From positions 1-64,000 of the forward strand of contig NZ_LZIL01000074.1 in NCBI RefSeq assembly GCF_001667075.1: DNA of 64,000 bases, written 5' to 3'. How positions within the stretch are numbered: the first letter of the stretch is position 1; every line of letters begins with the position of its first letter. The notes beneath the pieces are model-generated. The model worked only from the letters and a program-made list of their open reading frames with translations. It did no database searches and had not been told where the DNA came from. This DNA is from Mycobacterium sp. 852014-52450_SCH5900713 (lineage in GTDB: Bacteria > Actinomycetota > Actinomycetes > Mycobacteriales > Mycobacteriaceae). Shown piece by piece: positions 7,873-16,309 of the stretch. The translations under genes were made by a program, and so were the position numbers.

Positions 7873-8898
7873 ATGCACGTCGACGCGATGACGGTCCCTC
7901 AGCCGCTACACCAGATCGGCGACTTGGCCCGGCGCACGCAATCGGCCGGATTCTCCGGTTTGCTGTTCACCGAGACGGGGCGCACGGCCTACCTCAACGC
8001 CGCCGTGGCGTCGCAGGCCGCTCCGGGCCTCGCGTTGTCCACGGGCGTGGCGGTGGCGTTCCCGCGCAGCCCCTTCGTCACGGCAGCCACGGCGTGGGAG
8101 CTTCAGGAAGCGACCGGCGGAAACTTCCGGCTGGGCCTGGGCACCCAGGTGCGCACCCACGTCGTCCGGCGCTACGGCGTGGCGTTCGAGCGGCCCGGCC
8201 CCCGGCTGCGCGACTACTTGTTCGCCGTCAAGGCGTGCTTCGCGGCGTTTAGATCCGGGACGCTCGAGCACCACGGCGATTTCTATGACCTCGACTTCAT
8301 CACCCCGCAATGGAGCCCGGGTCCGATCGAGGCGCCCGATCCGAAAGTCGATATCGCAGCGGTCAATCCGTGGATGCTGCGGATGGCGGGCGAAGTGGCC
8401 GATGGGGTGCACGTGCACCCGATCGGCGAGCCCGGCTACATCGCCCGTCACGTCCTGCCGAACGTCGCCGACGGAGCGGCGAAGGCGGGACGCTCGCCGT
8501 CGGACCTCGCCGTGATCGTCCCGGTGATGACCATCGTCGGCGACGGCGACGAAGAGCTCCACAAGCAACGCGAAGTGGTGCGAGCCAGCATGGCCTTCTA
8601 CGGCAGCACACCGAATTACGCGTTCATCTGGGACCAGGCCGGGTTCGAGGGCACGACCGCCCGGATTCGCGAGAAGCAGAAGGCCGGGGACTTCGCGGGG
8701 ATGGCGGCCCAGGTCAGCGACGAGCACATCGCGGTCTTTGCCACCGAGTCGTCGTGGGACGGGTTGGCGGACGCGCTGAAGGAGAAATATGCCGGAATGG
8801 CCACGCGGCTCGTGCTTTACAACGCCGTGGGTGATCCGGAGCGTTTCGAGCGGTACGGCGAGGTGGCCCGTCGGATACGACAAGCGGTCAGTGACTGA
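7873..8898 (+). CDS. LLM class F420-dependent oxidoreductase (TIGR03617-like)
   Basis: Luciferase-like monooxygenase-fold protein of 341 residues. I chose ATG at 7873, preceded by a GAGG sequence, rather than the upstream frame start; MHVDAMTVPQPLHQIGDLAR is a typical start for the family. Landmarks are FSGLLFTETGRTAYLNAAVA, GVAVAFPRSPF, GNFRLGLGTQV and ADGVHVHPIGEP. Such mycobacterial proteins use F420 (some use FMN) for hydride transfer; the substrate is unknown. It converges on the NRAMP gene with an 11-bp overlap. Confidence 0.8.
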   Translation: MHVDAMTVPQPLHQIGDLARRTQSAGFSGLLFTETGRTAYLNAAVASQAAPGLALSTGVAVAFPRSPFVTAATAWELQEATGGNFRLGLGTQVRTHVVRRYGVAFERPGPRLRDYLFAVKACFAAFRSGTLEHHGDFYDLDFITPQWSPGPIEAPDPKVDIAAVNPWMLRMAGEVADGVHVHPIGEPGYIARHVLPNVADGAAKAGRSPSDLAVIVPVMTIVGDGDEELHKQREVVRASMAFYGSTPNYAFIWDQAGFEGTTARIREKQKAGDFAGMAAQVSDEHIAVFATESSWDGLADALKEKYAGMATRLVLYNAVGDPERFERYGEVARRIRQAVSD

Positions 8899-10519
8899 GC
8901 TGTATTGCCTTGACCACCAATAGCAATGCGCCGAGGATCAGGTAGCCCCGCAGTGCGATCATCCCGAGACGGGTGCCCGGTGACCAGGTGACCGGCTCCA
9001 GCAGGGTCAGTGGTGGCATGCGCCAGGTATTGCGGTCCACTCCGCGTGCCGGCAGTGGTGCCGGGGGCGCCGCGGGTTGCCGCCGGGCCATCCAGCGGAG
9101 CGCGGGTACAGCCCCAGCGGCGAGGACGATCAGGACCAGGGCCAGGTAGCCGGCCACCGCGAGGACATCGAGTTGGGGGAACAGGGTGGTGGCCATCAGG
9201 ATTCCGGACAGCAGCAGCAGCGTGCCGACGATCAACCCGGCAACCCCGTTGAGCCACGGGCGATTGACCCACGGCCCCAACACTTCCCGATCGTTGCACA
9301 GCAGCAGCAGAAAGACGCTGGCACTGGGCAGGAGTAGGCCGGCAAGGGCCTGAACGGCGGTGGTGATCAGACCCAGCGGAGCACCCGGTATCAGAACGAC
9401 GGCCGCGGCCACCGCCACCATGGCGGTGTAGGAGAGGTAAAACTGCTTGGCATCGGCGAATCCGCGGTGCAGCGAGTGCTTCAGGCCGAACACGTCACCG
9501 AAGGCGTAACTGGTGGCCAGCGTCACCGCGGCGGCGCCGATGATCGAGGCGTCCATCAGGACGATCGCAAAGATCCAGCCCAGCGTCCCCCGATGTTCCC
9601 CAAGGAGGTGGGCGGTGGCGCCGGCGTCGATGAAACCGCCGATGGTGTTGGTGGAACGTGCCGCCCATTCGCCGGTCATCACCAGCGCGGCCGCGCCGAT
9701 GACGACGACGAAGGCGCCCAGCACGGTATCGGCGCGTTCGTAGCCGATGAAACGCGGGGTGATGCGCTTGTCGACAACGTTGGACTGCTGGAAAAACAGC
9801 TGCCAGGGCGCCACGGTGGTGCCCACGATGGCGATGATGAGCAGCACCGCGTCCGAGCTCACGCCGCCCGAAATACGCGGTATCACGAAGGATTTCGCCG
9901 CCTGGGCCCACTGCGGGTGAGACATCAGCAGCATCGGGATCTGTAGCAGGGTGACGGCGATGAAGACGAACATGGCGCGCTCCCAGCGCCGGAAGCTTCC
10001 GCTTGCCATGATCGCGACCAGTGCCACCGCCGACACCGGCACCACCACGTATTTGGAGACGCCGATGTACTCGGCGGCCAGGCTGATACCGATGAACTCG
10101 GTGACGATCGTCAAGAAGTTCAGCAAGAACAGGTCGCCCACCGAGAACCAGCCCCAGCCGCGGCCGAAGCGCTCGTTGATCAACCGCGCGTGTCCGACGC
10201 CCGTGACCGCCCCGAGCCGAACCACCATTTCCTGGTTGACGATCAGCACGGGTATCAACAGCAGTAGCACCCACAGCAGGGAGTAGCCGTAGTTCTGCCC
10301 GGCCTGGGCGTAGGTGGCCACGCCGCCGGCGTCGTTGTCGCCGACCATCACGATGATTCCCGGACCGACGATCGCCAGCAGGGTCAGCAACCGTGTCTTC
10401 CACGTGCGTGCGTGCTCGGTTTCGCCGACGCTGATCCGTCCGAACGCGCCCTCGATATCGCCCAGGTGCGCGGTGTCGAGCACCGCGCTGTGGGCCGTCT
10501 CTTCGCGACCTGACGTCAC
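8888..10519 (-). CDS. NRAMP-superfamily transporter with divergent metal site (NRMT-like)
   Basis: Membrane protein of 543 residues with eleven or more hydrophobic helices. The first helix carries GDNDAGG (Asp61) where Mn/Fe transporters have DPGN, and the sixth carries VAPWQ (residues 236-240) where they have the MPHN motif with the metal-coordinating methionine. Loss of that methionine is, as I recall, a hallmark of the NRAMP-related magnesium transporters, so Mg2+ is a better guess than Mn2+. The downstream end overlaps the LLM gene. Its start overlaps, by 4 bp (ATGA), the stop of the upstream gene for an MgtE-type sensor protein, so the two are translationally coupled. Confidence 0.85.
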   Translation of the reverse strand: MTSGREETAHSAVLDTAHLGDIEGAFGRISVGETEHARTWKTRLLTLLAIVGPGIIVMVGDNDAGGVATYAQAGQNYGYSLLWVLLLLIPVLIVNQEMVVRLGAVTGVGHARLINERFGRGWGWFSVGDLFLLNFLTIVTEFIGISLAAEYIGVSKYVVVPVSAVALVAIMASGSFRRWERAMFVFIAVTLLQIPMLLMSHPQWAQAAKSFVIPRISGGVSSDAVLLIIAIVGTTVAPWQLFFQQSNVVDKRITPRFIGYERADTVLGAFVVVIGAAALVMTGEWAARSTNTIGGFIDAGATAHLLGEHRGTLGWIFAIVLMDASIIGAAAVTLATSYAFGDVFGLKHSLHRGFADAKQFYLSYTAMVAVAAAVVLIPGAPLGLITTAVQALAGLLLPSASVFLLLLCNDREVLGPWVNRPWLNGVAGLIVGTLLLLSGILMATTLFPQLDVLAVAGYLALVLIVLAAGAVPALRWMARRQPAAPPAPLPARGVDRNTWRMPPLTLLEPVTWSPGTRLGMIALRGYLILGALLLVVKAIQLSH

Positions 10520-11856
10520 GGCCCGTTACCTCCCGGCACGCGCGCATTGGGGTCACCGGGTTGGGCGAGCTCGCGGACGGGGCGCGGAGCGGGCTCACGC
10601 CGGCGCCAGTCTTCAGGGATCGTCGCCTCGAGTACGTCGTCGACGGTGACCACCCCGAGCACGCGGTCCTGTTCGTCTACCACCGGGATGGAGTAGAGGT
10701 TGAAGTCGGCCATCAATAGCGCGACGTCCGTCAGGTCGGCATCGGCGGTGACCCGCACCGGGTCCGAATCCATTAGCCGCTCAAGGGTTTCACCGGACGG
10801 GGCCTGCAACAGCGTGATCACCGAGACCACGCCGTCGAGCCGTCCCTCCCCGTCGAGCACATGCAGTTTGATAAGCGCCTCCGGCTGTATGGCGCTGGCG
10901 GTGGTGATCACGCCCAACGCCTCGGCCGCCGTCGTGGTGGCGGCGGCCGATACGAAGTCGACGTTCATCAGCCCGCCGGCGCTTTCGGGATTGAAGCCCA
11001 TCAAGGTGATGACCTTGGTGCGTTGCGGGCCCGGCATCATGTCCAGCACCCGCCGGCGCCGCGACTGGCGCAGGTCGGCGATCGCGTCCGCGGCATCGTC
11101 GGCGCGCATCCGGCCCAGCAGCGCGGCGACCTCGTTGTCGGGCATGCCGTCGAGGAGTCGGCTGGCCTTTTCCGGCTCCAGTTCTTCGAACACGTCGGCT
11201 TCCAGTTCGGGATCGCTGCGCACCCGGTCGAGGATCTCGCCGCCCTCGGCCTTGTCCGCCTCCTCGAGAAGGTCGGCGATCTCGGCGGCTTTGAACTCGC
11301 CGAACCGGTCCGACAGGCGCCGCACCGCGTCGGAACGTGCGTCGCCGATCAGCGGTTCGAACGCCTTCCAATCCCGAGCAGCGTGCCCACCGGACTGCTT
11401 GATCAGCCCGAACAATCGTGGTGGCCGTCGGGTGTCCACGCGCGTCAGCATCCATCCGCCGCCGATGTCTTCCAGCTCCACGTCGTAGGCGCGTATCAGC
11501 TCCACGTTGGCCACGTCGATCAACCGGTGGCCCAACACATCGGCGCGCAACAGCACCTCGCCGTCGCGGCGCTCGAAGCCGCGAAGGTCAACCTTGTTCT
11601 TGGTCAACAGAACTCGGTCCGCGGTGTACTCGTCGATGGACTTGTCGCCGATGAACACACGCCGACCGCCGACCCCGGCAACGATCCCGGTCACCAGTGG
11701 ATACTCGTCGGCGCCCCGCAGCCGGACGATCACGTCTTCGACCCGGCCGACGGTTTCCCCGGCGCGGGCCAGCACCGGCGCGCGCAGCAATTGCGAAAGG
11801 TGAATCACCGGCCGCTCCTCGCTGCGTTGGGCCGCCCCCGTCTCCGATGCGCTCAT
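10516..11856 (-). CDS. PRC-barrel/MgtE-N/CBS regulatory protein without a membrane domain
   Basis: Soluble protein of 446 residues. Order: PRC-barrel-like domain (about 17-100, RAGETVGRVEDVIVRLRGAD), a linker, an MgtE intracellular N domain of alpha-helical repeats (about 180-285, ending ESAGGLMNVDF, the counterpart of the MgtE TAGG(I/L)M motif), and a CBS pair (about 298-355 and 360-415, ending VLGVVTVDDVLE). In true MgtE these cytoplasmic domains sense Mg2+ and close the channel, but here the protein ends after the CBS pair and has no membrane helices. It is the first gene of the pair with the NRAMP transporter, overlapping it by 4 bp. Inference: a Mg2+-responsive regulatory subunit of that transporter. 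Confidence 0.85.
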   Translation of the reverse strand: MSASETGAAQRSEERPVIHLSQLLRAPVLARAGETVGRVEDVIVRLRGADEYPLVTGIVAGVGGRRVFIGDKSIDEYTADRVLLTKNKVDLRGFERRDGEVLLRADVLGHRLIDVANVELIRAYDVELEDIGGGWMLTRVDTRRPPRLFGLIKQSGGHAARDWKAFEPLIGDARSDAVRRLSDRFGEFKAAEIADLLEEADKAEGGEILDRVRSDPELEADVFEELEPEKASRLLDGMPDNEVAALLGRMRADDAADAIADLRQSRRRRVLDMMPGPQRTKVITLMGFNPESAGGLMNVDFVSAAATTTAAEALGVITTASAIQPEALIKLHVLDGEGRLDGVVSVITLLQAPSGETLERLMDSDPVRVTADADLTDVALLMADFNLYSIPVVDEQDRVLGVVTVDDVLEATIPEDWRRREPAPRPVRELAQPGDPNARVPGGNGP

Positions 11857-12055
11857 TCGCTCCTCCTCGACACCCCGCGACCGACCCTTCGAGCAGACTG
11901 CACGAAACCGGCCCGCGACATTGTGTGCAGCTACGGCTTACCGCCAGGATCGGTGGTGGCGCAAGTGGCGTCGCTTGACCGGCCGCAAGATCGTACGCCG
12001 CGGTCCCGGCGAGTAGCTACCGCCGGGAGGTAAACGGCGGGCGGCCAGTGAGGTC
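11857..12055. other. Intergenic region
   Basis: Contains the upstream region of the MgtE-like gene. No palindrome or recognisable promoter was seen. A short Arg/Trp-rich plus-strand frame here is not supported as a gene. Confidence 0.3.
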
Positions 12056-12811
12056 CTATTGCTTGCCGACTTTCCCGGCGATCTGATTGGCGAGGCTGAC
12101 GCCAAGGTCGCCCGCGTCCTTGCGGCACGCGTCGACGTCGATGACGACGTTGTTGCGGACGGTCAGCGCCCGCTGGCAGGGCACGGTGACATTCACGCCG
12201 TTTCGGTTGACGGTCAGGGTCACGGTTTCGCTCAGAACCCCGTTGGCGTTGGCGACCGGTCCCACCTTCCACTGAAGTTCGGGATGGGTGTCATCGGCGG
12301 GTACGGTGTCCGACCGGTTGGCGCACGCGGGCCATTGCTGCGACGAGGTGGTGAAAAACGCGTTCGCTTGGTCGGGCGACGGGAACAACACGACAAACTG
12401 ATACACGTCAGGGCTTTCCAGGTCATTCGCACCCGGGGGAGCGGGTGCAAGGTCGTGGTAGCCGTAAACCGCCGTGTAACCGCTGTCCGCATAAACGGGT
12501 TCCAGAGCCGCGTGGATGGCGTACTTGCATTCGGCGGGAAGGGTGTAATTGGTGCGCTTTACGGTGTCTTCTTCCAGCGCGGTTTTCGGTGGGTCACTCG
12601 ATGTTCCGGTGACGCCCAGCGCGGTGTCGATTTCGCTCGGGCTGAGCATCAGGTCGGGCAGCTGGGCCTTCGTCAGGGGAGCATTGGACGACAACGCCCT
12701 GGTGCTGGTGATGGCGGATGACGAGGCAGCGCCGCCGCCGTCATTGTTGCCGCAGCCGGCGACCAGCATTCCAATGGCCGCACTAGCAAGCGCCTTGGTC
12801 AGCTGGCGCAT
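12056..12811 (-). CDS. Lipoprotein with PknH_C-like sensor domain
   Basis: With ATG at 12811, preceded by GGAAGG, the protein is 251 residues and opens MRQLTKALASAAIGMLVAGC, a lipoprotein signal with cysteine 20 in the lipobox VAGC. The rest has the pattern of the mycobacterial extracellular sensor domain first seen in PknH: LMLSPSEIDTALG, a cysteine in PAECKYAIHAALEPVYADSG, VYQFVVLFPSPDQANAFF, WPACANR and a final VDACRK. Two disulfides are likely. It should sit outside the membrane; the ligand is unknown. It is monocistronic, divergent from the VOC gene. Confidence 0.8.
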   Translation of the reverse strand: MRQLTKALASAAIGMLVAGCGNNDGGGAASSSAITSTRALSSNAPLTKAQLPDLMLSPSEIDTALGVTGTSSDPPKTALEEDTVKRTNYTLPAECKYAIHAALEPVYADSGYTAVYGYHDLAPAPPGANDLESPDVYQFVVLFPSPDQANAFFTTSSQQWPACANRSDTVPADDTHPELQWKVGPVANANGVLSETVTLTVNRNGVNVTVPCQRALTVRNNVVIDVDACRKDAGDLGVSLANQIAGKVGKQ

Positions 12812-12956
12812 ATCGAGTGCCTTCCTACTTGATTCGGCTATCAAGCATTCGCGCACCCCCCGCGCGTCGTCCTATTCAGCACTTATTCGCGAACGAAGCG
12901 TACGACAGCTGCCGGTTGTCTTGGGCAAGTTCAGTGCCGAACGCTATCTTCGCGGT

Positions 12957-13331
12957 ATGACCGCAGTCGACTTCACATCGGTAGCGCCGATCGTCCCGGT
13001 CCTAAATTTGGACGCCGCCCTGGATCGCTATCGACGACTCGGCTTCGATGCGCGCCGATACGACGGACCGGATCGTTACGGCTTCGTCGAACGTGGATCA
13101 GTGTCGATCCACCTCACCGAATGGGATGAGCACGACCCGCTGCGCACCGCCGCCAGCGTGTACCTCTACGTCAGCGATGCCGATGCCATCTATGCGGAGT
13201 GGGCGGCACTGGAAGGCCTCGATGGCCGCCTGATCCCACCGCAGGACACGCCCTATGGCTTGCGCGAATTCGCCTATGTCGATCCGGACGGCACGGCGCA
13301 CCGAGTCGGCTCGCGCGGCCGATCAGGCTGA
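12957..13331 (+). CDS. VOC family (glyoxalase/bleomycin-resistance fold) protein
   Basis: A single VOC domain of 124 residues: VAPIVPVLNLDAALDRYRRL at the N-terminus, YGFVERGSVSIHLTEWDEHD in the middle, and GLREFAYVDPDGTAHRVG at the C-terminus. The His and Glu positions normally used for metal are only partly kept, which fits bleomycin-resistance-type binding proteins as well as enzymes. ATG at 12957 is where family homology begins; the longer frame upstream runs through the divergent lipoprotein gene. The 3' end overlaps the convergent DMT gene by 9 bp. Confidence 0.75.
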   Translation: MTAVDFTSVAPIVPVLNLDAALDRYRRLGFDARRYDGPDRYGFVERGSVSIHLTEWDEHDPLRTAASVYLYVSDADAIYAEWAALEGLDGRLIPPQDTPYGLREFAYVDPDGTAHRVGSRGRSG

Positions 13332-14210
13332 TACCGCAGGCTTTTCGTCGGCTGGCGGGGCGCCGGTGGCCTGGCTGTGCGCCAGCGCGATCACCGCCGC
13401 GGCCATGACGGTGACCGATACCCCGAGCGCGACTAGGCCGACGTCGTTGGTTCGCAGCGTCTCGCCCAGCACGGTGACACCGAGCACCGATCCGACGACC
13501 GGCTCGGCGACGGTGACCGCAGGAAGCGATGCGGTGAGCGGGCCGGCCCGAAACGCCGATTGTTCCCAGGCCGTGGCCGCGATCGCCACCACCACCCACA
13601 CGTACAGCTCGGGTATGCGCAGCAACGCCGGGATGCCGTGGTCGAGTTGGTCGACCACGCCCTTGGTCAACACCGAAAACAATCCCCACAGCGAGCCGGA
13701 CATCAGGCCCAGCAACAGCGCGCCGACCCCGCCCGGGAACATGCGCGCGCCCGCGACGCACAGGATCAGCGCGGGGCCCATGACCAACGCCACGATGGTC
13801 CACGTATGCACCGACCCTCGCGGCGTTCCCTCCTGCGGGTCGCCGACCGTCACCACCACCGCAACCGCGGCTGCCAGCAATACGGCCCAAATCCCTTGCC
13901 GCACAGTGATTCTCCGGTGGTTCGCTCGCGCGCTGATGAGCAGCGCGAACAGCAGCGACGTCACCAACAGGGCCTGTACGAGCACCACCGAACCCAGGCC
14001 CAGCGCGGCGGCCTGAAACCCGAATCCCGCGCCGGCCACCAGACTGCCCGTCCACCATTGGCGATCGCGAAGCAACCGGCGAAATAGCGCGAGGGTGCCA
14101 ACCGGTTTGTCGGTGACCTGCTGGGCGGATCGCTGCTGGATGACGTCTCCGATGCCAACCATCAGGGCGGCGGCGACCGCGAGAACCGCTGCGATATCTG
14201 TCTTGCCCAA
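13323..14210 (-). CDS. DMT superfamily (EamA-like) transporter
   Basis: Protein of 295 residues with about ten hydrophobic helices in two halves. The opening VAAALMVGIGDVIQQRSAQQV and the late VAEPVVGSVLGVTVLGETL are the repeated EamA-type end motifs of the drug/metabolite transporter superfamily. It is an inner-membrane exporter or permease of unknown substrate. It overlaps the convergent VOC gene by 9 bp, and an open frame on the same strand in another phase is a shadow. Confidence 0.8.
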   Translation of the reverse strand: MGKTDIAAVLAVAAALMVGIGDVIQQRSAQQVTDKPVGTLALFRRLLRDRQWWTGSLVAGAGFGFQAAALGLGSVVLVQALLVTSLLFALLISARANHRRITVRQGIWAVLLAAAVAVVVTVGDPQEGTPRGSVHTWTIVALVMGPALILCVAGARMFPGGVGALLLGLMSGSLWGLFSVLTKGVVDQLDHGIPALLRIPELYVWVVVAIAATAWEQSAFRAGPLTASLPAVTVAEPVVGSVLGVTVLGETLRTNDVGLVALGVSVTVMAAAVIALAHSQATGAPPADEKPAVSA

Positions 14211-14302
14211 GCGGCCCTCCCGTGTGACTTGCGACCCTAGACTTCTGGACGGTACGCGGCCGACGGTAGCGGAAGTTTTCCCGTTGAACTTTAGGAGGCT
14301 GA

Positions 14303-14890
14303 ATGGACAACACGACCTCCGGGCTCGGCGTGATGGCTACCGAGGCGCTCGACCTACTCATCGATGCCGTCGACCACATTTCACCGGACAGCTGGGACCA
14401 GCCATCCAATCTCGAGGGGTGGAGCCTGCGCGAGCTGGTGGGTCACGTCACCGGCAGCGCAGCGAAAGTCGTGACCCTCGTGGAGGACGGCGAGATCTGG
14501 GGAGGTCCCTCGCAGCCTTCCGACTGGATGTGCGACGACCCGGCGGCGCGCCTTCGTGAGCTGGCGACGCGGCTACGAGACGCCCTGCCGGAAGCCGACT
14601 TCGACGGGATGCGGACATCGCCGGAAGGTGAGGTTCCGTTGCATCGGGCGCTGACCTATCCCGTCTCGGACTTGGCCATGCACGCCTGGGACATCCATCG
14701 CTCACAAGGGCGGCTGATCGAGCTGCCCGAGGACCTGCTCGCGCTGGGCCGTGGGCTGGTGGAATCGGCCCCGGAACAGATGTTGCGGCGACCAGGTGGC
14801 TTCGGTCCGGCCCAAGCCGCGCCGGCGGATGCGACGCCGACGGCCCGGCTCATGGCGTTCCTCGGGCGTTCGGTCGACCGCAGCGGATGA
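14303..14890 (+). CDS. TIGR03086 family metal-binding protein
   Basis: Protein of 195 residues in the mycothiol-dependent maleylpyruvate-isomerase-like/DinB group. Landmarks: SNLEGWSLRELVGHVTG near residue 36 (first His), a 'Trp-x-x-Pro' linker, and DLAMHAWDIHRSQG near 125 with two further His, giving a likely three-His metal site. A strong AGGAGG lies 4 bases before ATG 14303. Members may be thiol-dependent transferases or isomerases; no reaction is known. It is monocistronic. Confidence 0.8.
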   Translation: MDNTTSGLGVMATEALDLLIDAVDHISPDSWDQPSNLEGWSLRELVGHVTGSAAKVVTLVEDGEIWGGPSQPSDWMCDDPAARLRELATRLRDALPEADFDGMRTSPEGEVPLHRALTYPVSDLAMHAWDIHRSQGRLIELPEDLLALGRGLVESAPEQMLRRPGGFGPAQAAPADATPTARLMAFLGRSVDRSG

Positions 14891-14910
14891 CGGGTGCGGC
14901 TACTGCTTCG

Positions 14911-15381
14911 TCAGTGGCCTGAATTGTCTTGCTGCTCATGCACACCCAGCTGACGCGACGCGCTGGCGGCGTCCCAGTATTCCCGTGCGCGGTGAATTCT
15001 GCCGTCCTTGATTTCGCATACGAAGCAAACCGGCAGTTCGAACACGTCGCTTGTCGGTTCAGCACGCGAAATATCGATTCCGTGCAGACCCCATTCCTTC
15101 TCGAACGGGCTCACCTCGCCCGCCATCGACACCACGGTGACGTATTCCATGCACGCAGCCGTCTCGGTGGCAAAGATGTGAGTCAGTCTCTTGTGACTCT
15201 TGCGGGAATAGGCCAATCGGGCGAGGTTCTCCATGTCCTGCCGGCCGCGCCAGACGACCCCGGTTGGCATTTCCACGATCTCGACATCGTTGGACATGTA
15301 CTCGAGTGCGGTGATGTCACCGCGGTTGTGGGCGTCCAACCAGGCTTTGAGAAGTTCGATATTTGCTCGGGCTGAATCCAT
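14911..15381 (-). CDS. SnoaL-like (NTF2 fold) protein
   Basis: Protein of 156 residues. The N-terminus NIELLKAWLDAHNRGDITAL followed by DVEIVEMPTGVVWRGRQDM is the standard entry to the SnoaL-like polyketide-cyclase domain, and FVCEIKDGRIHRAREYWDAA is the conserved last strand pair. Members bind small hydrophobic substrates and may be isomerases or hydratases. ATG at 15381 is the only reasonable start. Upstream lies a dispersed hairpin repeat. Confidence 0.75.
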   Translation of the reverse strand: MDSARANIELLKAWLDAHNRGDITALEYMSNDVEIVEMPTGVVWRGRQDMENLARLAYSRKSHKRLTHIFATETAACMEYVTVVSMAGEVSPFEKEWGLHGIDISRAEPTSDVFELPVCFVCEIKDGRIHRAREYWDAASASRQLGVHEQQDNSGH

Positions 15382-15748
15382 GGTTGTCTTTCTGCGAGCG
15401 ACTCATTGTTTCCGCTGCGCCGGTGGAACCGATGTGGATCTTCCGGCTCAGGCGCCGGTGCCAAGCTATCAGCGCGCATTGGAAGAACTGTATTCTTTTT
15501 GCCCCACAATTGATTCGAGTGCGGCGACCGGCGAGTGCCGCGCCTAGGGATCGGGTGTGCCGACCTCTCACCGTTCACACCGGCCACACCAGTCCCCGCG
15601 CCGGGAGCCGCACAAATTGCCCGCCTCCGAGCGACAACACCGGGCGATGGAACGTGGAGCCGCCCCGCGCGCATAGTCGCTGCGAGGCGGGCACTCCGAG
15701 CATCCCCTCCGGCAGGCACGGCTGCGGCAGATGTGCCCGCCGTGGGAG
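15382..15748. other. Intergenic region carrying hairpin repeat copy A
   Basis: No gene is supported in these 367 bp. The DNA near the SnoaL start is comparatively AT-richer (a TATTCTTTTT stretch near 15491-15500). From about 15571 to 15694 it contains a copy of the dispersed hairpin repeat also found at 61.2-61.6 kb. A further partial GTGCCCGCC is at 15733-15741. Confidence 0.6.
15571..15694. repeat. Dispersed palindromic repeat, copy A (diverged)
   Basis: The core runs from 15618 to 15693. TGCCCGCCTC pairs exactly with GAGGCGGGCA, and the inner AGCGAC (15630-15635) pairs with GTCGCT (15676-15681). The preceding 45 bp (GCCACACCAGTCCCCGCGCC onward) align with the leader of copies B and C. The centre of the hairpin is less conserved than in B and C. 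Confidence 0.75.
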
Positions 15749-16141
15749 TCAGCTGTTGCGGCTGATCTTGAGCGCGGTGGTGATCATGGGGATCTGCAGG
15801 GGCAGCCGAGCCAGAGCGGCGATCCGCATCGGCCAGGGCTTGTTCCACCACAACCGGCACATGTTGACGTTTGCCGGGAACACCCCGATGAACAACACGG
15901 CCGCCGCTAGCGCGGCCAATCGCCGGGTGCGTCGCGGCAGTAACGCCGCCCCGACCCCCACCTCGGCCACACCCGACGCATAGGTGTAGAACCGTGCGCT
16001 TCCGGGCAGCTCGGCGGGAACGATGGTGTCGAACGGTTTGGGCGCCACGAAGTGAAGCGTCCCCACGCCGATGAGCATCGCCGCGACCCGGTACGCGGCC
16101 AGTTGGGTGGTGTCACGGCCGGCGGCTGATCTGGTTGTCAT
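15749..16141 (-). CDS. DoxX-like membrane protein
   Basis: Protein of 130 residues with four hydrophobic helices. The segment AAMLIGVGTLHFVAPKPFDT is the characteristic first helix of the DoxX-like family, followed by a helix containing YASGVAEVGVGAALL and then AVLFIGVFPANVNM. ATG at 16141 begins at the family's usual position; the much longer open frame reaching 17353 runs antisense through the thiolase and is not real. DoxX-like proteins are linked to redox or thiol homeostasis in mycobacteria, but the specific role is unknown. Confidence 0.8.
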   Translation of the reverse strand: MTTRSAAGRDTTQLAAYRVAAMLIGVGTLHFVAPKPFDTIVPAELPGSARFYTYASGVAEVGVGAALLPRRTRRLAALAAAVLFIGVFPANVNMCRLWWNKPWPMRIAALARLPLQIPMITTALKISRNS

Positions 16142-16230
16142 GGGCCCATTGTGTCCTGTTCGTGAAGATCGACCGGTCAACTCTCTTCGTCCACCCGGTC
16201 CAGGTGAACTTAGGCCGTTTACTATTGGCC

Positions 16231-16239
16231 ATACGGTAT
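16231..16239. promoter_or_regulatory. Candidate operator/promoter region of the thiolase
   Basis: ATACGGTAT, a 4+4 palindrome about a single G, lies in a comparatively AT-rich stretch 70 bp before the thiolase ATG, with TACGAT at 16244-16249 as a possible -10. The regulator is unknown. Confidence 0.3.
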
Positions 16240-16309
16240 TTGTTACGATTTGCGTTATCTGCTGACATCCGCGCTGCCCATCGCAGCCAGACCCTTCGAG
16301 GTTGAGAAC

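Noticed and set aside
11930..12016. Short Arg/Trp-rich plus-strand frame (RWWRKWRRLTGRK)
   Set aside because: Only a TTG start with no ribosome site; could be chance in a 199-bp gap. A conservation search would decide.
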